The notes under the pieces are model-generated. The model was not told the DNA's origin. It did no database searches and saw nothing but the letters and a program-made list of their open reading frames with translations. The position numbers were made by a program, and so were the translations under genes. This document shows, in pieces, positions 58,268 through 64,000 of a DNA stretch of 64,000 nt. Every line of letters begins with the position of its first letter. Positions within the stretch are counted from its first letter, which is position 1. Origin of the DNA: Ryuthela nishihirai (taxonomy: Eukaryota; Arthropoda; Arachnida; Araneae; Heptathelidae); assembly GCA_038380435.1 (NCBI GenBank), contig JAWZYU010000019.1, positions 21,043,801 to 21,107,800 of the forward strand, read 5' to 3'.

Positions 58268-60960
58268 TGCTTGGTTGGTTACTTAGGATTTTATGGCGCA
58301 TTAGCATCTAAGACTATAATGCACCAATGCAAACAAATGTCAATAAGAAAAATAACAAAAGTTATGTTACCCTTAACCAAATTTAAAAATAAACTACAAA
58401 TACCCACACACAAATGTAAAACTGCAAAATGTAACGAAATGGAAAATGAACCAAGGTATGTGAAACATATAAACATAAAAGTAGCCCAAGTGTAAGCAAC
58501 CTGGGTTAAACATATATAATAACAAAAAGGGAGTAAACTACAGGTGAGTAAAATATCCTGTAAAATGTAAAAATTGAAAGACAGCATTAAAACAACAATG
58601 ATCTAATAACAAATGTCCGAGTGTAAGAGGCTGAGACGTAAAATCATGAAAGTTAAAAAAACATATGCCATTCAAAGTTAAAACATGGACAAGAAATTAA
58701 AATATGTTTGATAAAGTGGTGTCACAACACTCGCACTTAGGTTCGTCATCCACCCGAAGAAGAAAAGAATGTGTAATAAACGAATGACCTAAGTGGAGTC
58801 GAGCAAGTACTACTTCCTCCTTGTGATTCCTGCGGTAACAAGACTGCCATGTTCGATGATAGGTTTGATCTCAAAGATCTTGTTCATAAGCTAGCTGTTC
58901 TGACCAAGATCTCTGCCACTGTGCCCAGAGCTCAATGGTAAAATGCTGCCAGAAATCCAGATATGGAACCAGCAATGGAGAGCAGGACAGGGGCGTGGCT
59001 GACTTGGCAGCAGCATCTGCCAAGTCATTGCCCCTGATACCGAAGTGACTGGGCACCCAACAGAAATTAATGGTGGTTGTGGCTGCCAGACAATGTAGCT
59101 GCTGGTGGATGTTAGAGGCAGATGGCTACCGCCTCTAAGTTGGTGGTGAGGAGTATGACCTGGAATGGAGAATGGTTGCTCACGAGGATGGCGACACCCC
59201 CGTGAGCTGGACCATCTCCATCCCGGTGGTGGCAACTAGTGAAAAGTGTCGGATCATGGGATCTGTGACTGGATGCAAGTATGTCTCCTACAGGCACACA
59301 CAGATGGGCTGGTGTGCCAGAAGTAGGGCTTTGATGTTGTCGATATTCTTCTGGAATCCATGACAATTCCATTGTAGGAGTGTAACCATCTCAGAACTTA
59401 GAAGAGTGGGCAGACTACAAATTCCTATTCAACTGCCGCAGAGGACAGTTTAGTGAATAGGGGGTGGTCGTATCCATGTCCTCAGAATCGTCCAAGGGGC
59501 ATGGATCGATTACCGCTCTTTGTGGAGGAGTGATAGTTTTCTTCTTTGGCTCCAGTGGGGGCCACTTCGGTTTGGAAGGTCTAGCTGTCTGAGGATGGGA
59601 AGGAGGCCTTCCAGTGGAGGTAGAATGCTGAGTTGCAGGAATGGAAACCGGGATTGATGTTGAAGTCGACACCAACCTCAGTTTCTCCTATGTCAGGAGG
59701 TATCTTGTTGCAGGTGAGAAAGATTCAGTAGGTGGTACACTGATGTCAGTCTGCACCACCATCAAAGTCATTGGAACGACCTTGCCAGGTGAGGTGGGCG
59801 GGTTCAGTGAGCTTTCTCATTTTTCATTCTTTAGGTGTTGAACCTCCTTTTCCTCCTTCCACTTGGAACAGTCGCGGGAATATGCTGGATGTTCGCCACT
59901 ACAGTTCACACAGCTTACCTTTTCTGCTGTGCAGTCAGGATCAAGATGATCCTTGCTGCCACAGCAAGCACATGTGGGTTTGCCTCGCCAAGCTGTGCAG
60001 GCATGACTGTAAATCTGGCACTGTAAACAACGCAGAGGGTTTGGAATATACGACCGTACCTCACAATGCAAATAACCTGCCTTGATGGAAGAAGGCAGGT
60101 GTGGCATGTTGAAGGTTATAATCAGTACCAGGGTGGGTACTGATTTAACATCACGACACATTGAAACCCAGTGGACTGCTGTTACTCCTTGGGGAGTGAG
60201 CTCTGAGAGGATTTCCTCCTCAGTGATTTTGAAAAGGCCCCGCTCAGTGATCAGATCCAGAGACGAATTCAAAGTTTTGTGGGGAGTGACTTCGACAGCC
60301 ACCCCACCAATCTCTCTGACTTTCAGGAGTTCCAAGTGTTTGAAACAAGTGGTCTCAACCTGTAAGTCACCAGATCGTAAGTGCTTGACAGATTTTGGCT
60401 CTCCCGTAAGATCTTTCAAACCTTTGTTGACAAAAATTGGGGACGTCACCAAGTACCTGATCACCCGTGGAGTGGACGATCATTAATCTTGAGAACAAAG
60501 ACACAGATAAAAAAGAAAACAGTGTAAATAACAGAGACAACGAGGAAGATGTGGGTTCATGTCGAGCTCTCTTGTTGGCATTGATCATATCAATTTCATT
60601 ATCAATTCTCGTGTTTTGTTTTATGCAGTTCAGTGCCTGCTGTCCTCACCCTCCACAAAGCCCAACAAAGGGACGCCCAGTCAGGCACCAGGACTACATA
60701 GGCACTATACTCACACAGACAGTGAGCCAAGTCCTCACAAATAAATAGAAGGAAAATGAAAAGAGAAATGTGCAGAAATAAACTTTCTACACAAAAGGAA
60801 CTAAGCGGAAAATAACAAAATTGTGAATGACCAAACTGACCTCACAAAGAAATTATAACTACAAAAGGAAAATAATTTGTGAGAAAACTCGCAAACCTGT
60901 ACCCAGACGTGGGCAAGGTTACTCACCGCTCTACACAGTTGATTCTAGCAGGACCTGCCC
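58268..60960 (-). pseudogene. I/R1-like LINE copy N1 (ORF1, endonuclease start, RNase H; RT deleted)
   Basis: Minus strand from about 60960: a 5' leader, ORF1 (60464-59817 and the proline-rich part to about 59415), then LQWNCHGFQKNIDNIKALLL near 59375-59315 (start of an AP endonuclease) with PICVCL. Near 59060 the reading jumps to WVPSHFGIRGNDLADAAAK, the RNase H C-terminal catalytic region, followed by NHKEEVVLARLHLGHSFITH and PKCECC near 58830-58740. The whole RT and most of the endonuclease are deleted. The 3' end is ...GTAACCAACC at 58268. Confidence 0.85.
59817..60464 (-). CDS. Gag-like ORF1 of LINE N1 with CCHC knuckles
   Basis: Open for 215 codons on the minus strand (60464 to 59820). 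Residues 146-199 carry three zinc knuckles: C146..C149..H154 with W at the fourth position (degenerate), C165-X2-C168-X4-H173-X4-C178 intact, and C185-X2-C188-X3-H192-X6-C199 intact. These are the RNA-binding signature of ORF1 proteins of I/R1/jockey-type LINEs, which coat the transposon RNA. Upstream residues include an RRM-like region (VTPHKTLNSSLDLITERGLF, EILSELTPQGVTAVHWV). The start may lie further upstream in another frame. It keeps an unusually long frame for this window. Confidence 0.85.
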   Translation of the reverse strand: MIRYLVTSPIFVNKGLKDLTGEPKSVKHLRSGDLQVETTCFKHLELLKVREIGGVAVEVTPHKTLNSSLDLITERGLFKITEEEILSELTPQGVTAVHWVSMCRDVKSVPTLVLIITFNMPHLPSSIKAGYLHCEVRSYIPNPLRCLQCQIYSHACTAWRGKPTCACCGSKDHLDPDCTAEKVSCVNCSGEHPAYSRDCSKWKEEKEVQHLKNEK

Positions 60961-60979
60961 ACCAGCCAATTGCTCCTGG

Positions 60980-61345
60980 GGGGGTTGGGTTGTTTTACCT
61001 CTGAGCGGCACTTTTTTGCACACCATGGGCTAAATGGCCAGGTCACATGGACCCCGAAGGCTCAGAGAAGGTTGGGGGAGGGAACCCACTGGAACAGCTG
61101 TTGGAAGACAGATAGTAGCCTCCCATTAAGGCCATCCAGCGTGTTCTTTAACACATACAGGGTATGGCTCAACATACCATCCAATGGATGGCAGTTTTAC
61201 CAAGCCCATCAGTGTCCTCTACTGACCGTGCACAGGACTAGGAGTTCTAAGGAGATAAATCTCAACATTGACCCAGCTGGGACTCGAACCTGGGAACTAC
61301 AGATTACAAGCCTGGCGGTCTACTGATTGAGCCACCCCCACCCCA
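60980..61345 (-). mobile_element. tRNA-derived SINE (family 1), copy 9
   Basis: Starts GGGGTTGGGTTGTTTTACC and ends GAGCCACCCCCACCCC. A short deletion removes the middle (TATGGCTCAACATACC near 61160). No clear target duplication. Confidence 0.88.
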
Positions 61346-61863
61346 CAATGCTGTACTAATTAATGCAAAATTTTCATAAATTTAATATGTTCTGGAAAAT
61401 AAATGCATTTAATTTTTTAAAGTTATTTAGTTTTTGCTAGTTTCATATTTATTTTGTTTAAAAATTATTTTGATTTTGATAAAATATTTTGATAAATAAT
61501 TTTTATAACACTGCAGAGTTATGCCTAACCTGCTAATAATTTTTTTAACCTATTCATATCATGTCTAAATGAATATGAAAAGAAAATATTACATAAATGA
61601 AATATTTAAGTAGAAATATTTTATAACAGAGTATTAAAACAATTTAGGAAAAAGAAAAAAAAATACCAAAGTCAAAATAAAAAAAAAGACTAAAATGCCT
61701 CTTTTTATTAAAATATGTAAAAAAGGGCATTATTTTCTCTGAACCTCTGTTATTTTATTACTCAGAATCAAATGTTCTTTACATTGGTATATAACATTAA
61801 AGTATACACTATGGAAAACGGATCTTTTCTATGCAGTAGGGGTAAAAAGCCTTGCACTGCACA
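61346..61863. other. AT-rich intron sequence, no gene seen
   Basis: Very low GC, only short frames, no motif. Confidence 0.45.
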
Positions 61864-62035
61864 CATTAAAGAACAGACTGGATGGCCTTGAAAGGAGATT
61901 ACCATCTGTCTCTTAATGGCTACCCAGTGGGTCCCATCCCTCAACCTTCTCTGAGCTTTCAGGATTCTTGTGACCTGGCCATTTAGACCATTGTGTGCAA
62001 AAAAGTGCCATTGAGAGGTAAAACAACCCAACCCA
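61864..62035 (+). mobile_element. tRNA-derived SINE (family 1), copy 10, 5'-truncated, opposite orientation
   Basis: Reverse complement of the tail half of the family: TTAAAGAACA...CTGGATGGCC to GAGAGGTAAAACAACCCAACC. It lacks the tRNA-like head. It is the only plus-strand copy among ten. Confidence 0.88.
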
Positions 62036-62226
62036 TTAGTTTTAAAAATTTTTGACTATCTTAATAAAATTTTTTTCCCCACAGGCATGTGAAGTAAAAT
62101 ATAAAAGCTTATGAGAACAATTACAGCATATTGCAAAAATAACAGAGCACTGAAAACCCTACAATTAAGTATCACAAATTTATTATATAACATATTTAAA
62201 TAGTTTACTACTTATATCATAAGTAC

Positions 62227-62344
62227 CATGTGCCTTAAAGGACCACTCTTCTTTTCCATTTCAGCTAATGCATCTTTAAAAGGTGTAGGTGTTCGAGGTG
62301 TTGTTTCAAGAAGAGATCGTCTAAATTTTGGTGTACGAAGAGAG
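62227..62344 (-). CDS. Myb: Myb exon with the TPRTPTPFKDAL signature
   Basis: Acceptor TTTTTTTTACAG ends at 62345; donor GTACTTATG starts at 62226. After one base completing the previous codon, 39 codons read SLRTPKFRRSLLE, TTPRTPTPFKDALAEMEK, KSGPLRHM. This matches the most conserved C-terminal block of vertebrate Myb proteins (A-Myb: RTP.IRRSILGTTPRTPTPF; c-Myb and B-Myb have the same TPRTPTPFK.AL core, from memory), part of the regulatory C-terminal region of a nuclear DNA-binding transcription factor. The TP-rich motifs are potential proline-directed kinase sites. The upstream intron is phase 2 and the preceding exon lies outside the window. Confidence 0.95.
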
Positions 62345-62527
62345 CTGTAAAAAAAACATATTTATTATAAAAATAAGCAAAATTATTAAAAAATGGCAGA
62401 AAACTTTTGAGAAACAAAAGTTAAAAGCACAGTAACATTTATCTACTATATTGATCTACTATACTATATTGATCTACTATATTATACTACTATACCTTTC
62501 CTCCTTTTTCCCATTTTTTGCATTCAT
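62345..62527. other. Intron upstream of first visible Myb exon
   Basis: AT-rich with a short repeat of TTGATCTACTATA near 62451-62480. No gene. Confidence 0.45.
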
Positions 62528-63417
62528 AATGAGGGTCACATCAAAAGTAATGACATTAGGACTATATAACATACACAAAATAGCTGTGTGTTATAACATA
62601 CAGCTATATGTCATAGTTCATAAGATATGTAAATTGTACTTTCTTATGTCTTTCTGATAATCGTTTCAAAGGATCAGTGTTGATGAACCACAGATATGAA
62701 GCTAAAACATCAAGTTCCTGACAAAGGAGGACTACAGTGCTTCTAATATTCATGTCAGGCTAACCAAGGTGTATGGTGATCAGAAAACTAACATCAGCAA
62801 TGTGCAAGGTGAAGTTTACAGAAGGAGAAAAGTTCAAAACTCAACAAACAAACAAAGATGCTTATGGTCAGTTTTCTAGGATGTCAAAGGTATCGTCCTT
62901 ATGGATTTCCTGAGCATGGTGCAACAGTGAACAACATCCACCATGTTGAGACACTCAAAAGAAGCTTCAGAAAGCCATCAGAAAGAAGATGCCACCAAAA
63001 AACTCTTTAAATCCACCCAGCTACACCATGACAATGATTGCCCTCACACCTTTTGCCAAAAATCAGGAAACTGGAAAGATGGACTAGTCTGTAATACCCT
63101 TAAAAATCTGGATTTGGAGTAAGACTTTTACCTATTCAGCCCAACGAAAAACCATGTCAAGGTACAACGATTTGATGACATGGAAGAACATCACAGTTGC
63201 CTTGAAGACAAGGATCAGATACTGCTCACCACAATTTTTCAAAACAGTATTCCAGCCTTTGGTTCAGCGATGGTGCAAATGCATCACATGTGCTGGAAAT
63301 TACTTTAAAGGGTAGTTTTGTGTAGCAAAGCAATGGATGTATACACATTTGAACTTTCTATTCATTATAATAAAGATATTATTACCTAACAGGCATTACT
63401 TTTGATACACCCTACAT
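62528..63417 (+). pseudogene. Mariner (SETMAR-like) relic with TIR traces
   Basis: Ends are related inverted repeats: AGGGTCACATCAAAAGTAAT near 62532 and, on the minus strand, AGGGTGTATCAAAAGTAATG near 63413. About 890 bp, shorter than intact mariner, so internally deleted. Plus-strand traces: SNIHVRLTKVYGDQKTNIS near 62750 (helix-turn-helix), DVKGIVLMDFLSM near 62880 (catalytic D block W..KGVIL.DFL), HHDNDCPHT near 63025 (HDNA.PH), and FYLFSPTKNHVKVQRFDD near 63130-63180 (F..FGPMK.HL.G..F). Stops intervene. Confidence 0.82.
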
Positions 63418-63477
63418 ATACAGAAAGAAATATCAGTGGAATTGATAAATAATGAGATAAACTCGACTGTTCAACTC

Positions 63478-63610
63478 CACTAATAAATCAGCACTTTGAC
63501 ATTGACTCTAATTTTAGAGGAAAAATTGTCTTGAGCCAGATGGGATATGAACCCATGACCTCCTGATAACATGTCAGGTGCTCTGGACCATTGAGCTACC
63601 GGCTGCCGAT
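63478..63610 (-). mobile_element. tRNA-like SINE (family 3), copy with full cloverleaf
   Basis: On the minus strand 63608-63530 reads GCCGGTAGCTCAATGGTCC (A box), AGAGC, CCTGA-CATGTTA-TCAGG (anticodon arm), then ATGGG-TTCATAT-CCCAT (T arm, B box), and CTGGC pairing with the 5' end. Position 33 is A rather than T and no normal anticodon is evident, so a SINE head or pseudogene is more likely than a working tRNA. The tail region (TTTTCCTCTAAAATTAG) recurs in the other copies. Confidence 0.7.
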
Positions 63611-63781
63611 CAAGATCTCCTCTAATTAACGCTATGAACATTCCTTTTATGTTACATATAGGCGCTATTCAGGCAATTTTTAGCCCAAGCGGCTTTCTAT
63701 TTGCCATATAGATGGAAGCATATGATTACAAGTATGCAGATAATAAAGAATGAAATAAACTCGACGTATTCCATATCAACT

Positions 63782-64000
63782 AATAAATCAGCACTTTAGC
63801 GTCGATTTAAATTTTAGAGGAAAAATTGTCTTGATCCGGGTGGGATACGAACCCACGACCTCCTGATAACATGTCGGGTCAGAGTCAGTGTCATGTCAGA
63901 GAACCTGACATGTTATCAGGAGGTCGTGGGTTCGTATCCCACCCGGCTCAAGACAATTTTTCCTCTAAAATTTAAATCGATGCTAAAGTGCTGATTTATT
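63782..64000. repeat. Fold-back: two tRNA-like SINE copies head to head
   Basis: Left arm 63782-63879 and right arm 63903-64000 are reverse complements over 98 bp with three mismatches; the spacer is 23 bp. Each arm holds the tRNA-like anticodon and T arms plus the SINE body, but lacks the D arm. The right arm runs to the window end, so the inverted repeat may be longer. Confidence 0.93.

Larger units (their letters stand above)
16465..62344 (-). other. Myb: Myb transcription-factor gene, 3' portion (six exons)
   Basis: Gene extent from the first visible exon to the stop codon. The exons encode, in order, 39 + 50 + 46 + 40 + 25 + 35 residues, with one extra base at the start of the first completing a codon from an exon outside the window. 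All five internal introns are phase 0 with GT-AG ends, so the joined frame is uninterrupted. The order of conserved blocks matches the C-terminal half of vertebrate A-Myb/B-Myb. The intron lengths, about 9.6, 8.9, 7.6, 1.3 and 17.7 kb, are produced largely by transposon insertions. The N-terminal Myb repeats and transactivation region must lie at coordinates above 64000. Confidence 0.9.

Noticed and set aside
63478..63610. Functional tRNA gene
   Set aside because: The cloverleaf is complete but position 33 is not T, no sensible anticodon is seen, and the sequence is part of a dispersed repeat with several copies here.

Overview
This is a eukaryotic, AT-rich, transposon-dense window. It is almost certainly from an invertebrate with large introns. 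An arthropod, perhaps a chelicerate, fits the mixture of RTE-like and I/R1-like non-LTR elements, Tc1/mariner, hAT, pogo/Tigger and piggyBac-like DNA transposons and tRNA-derived SINEs. The species cannot be fixed from sequence alone.

The one host gene I can support lies on the minus strand: the 3' half of a Myb transcription-factor gene (A-/B-Myb type). Six exons were found by pairing splice sites with open reading: 62227-62344, 52428-52577, 43389-43526, 35655-35774, 34296-34370 and 16465-16572 (stop codon). All five introns between them are phase 0. They measure about 9.6, 8.9, 7.6, 1.3 and 17.7 kb. The joined reading carries Myb C-terminal landmarks: the RTPTPFKDAL block, the KRVRKAL block, and a terminal YGKTRDQL...ARQLM block. 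The DNA-binding repeats must lie upstream, beyond position 64000.

Layout. 1-1030 is a degenerate tandem-repeat field. 2186-8199 holds two decayed RTE-like LINE copies, a piggyBac-like fragment and a split SINE. 6525-13697 is a Ty3/gypsy-like LTR element with a 4-bp target duplication. A LINE sits in its 5' LTR and a SINE in its gag; it has gag and a protease remnant but no recognisable reverse transcriptase. 14514-15796 is a Tc1-like relic, followed by the Myb terminal exon at 16465. The 17.7-kb last intron holds the longest RTE-like copy (19443-23064), a large inverted repeat with a hAT fragment in its loop and a LINE in one arm, mariner relics, and a piggyBac-like element with both TIRs (31034-33284). 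The 7.6-kb intron (35775-43388) holds Tc1/mariner relics and a non-LTR RT fragment. The 8.9-kb intron (43527-52427) holds SINEs, a mariner relic and a nearly complete hAT (46911-49541, 8-bp target duplication). The 9.6-kb intron (52578-62226) holds a long-TIR MITE, a pogo/Tigger element nested in an I/R1-like LINE, and a second copy of that LINE. Upstream of the first visible exon are a mariner relic and a tRNA-derived foldback that runs off the window end.

Only the Myb exons look like selected host coding sequence. Everything else recognised is mobile-element sequence, mostly broken. I see no evidence of a novel multi-gene system. The most useful observations are the Myb gene structure, the dateable nested insertions, a SINE/LINE shared tail, repeated loss of the RT catalytic box, and several palindromic or fold-back structures.
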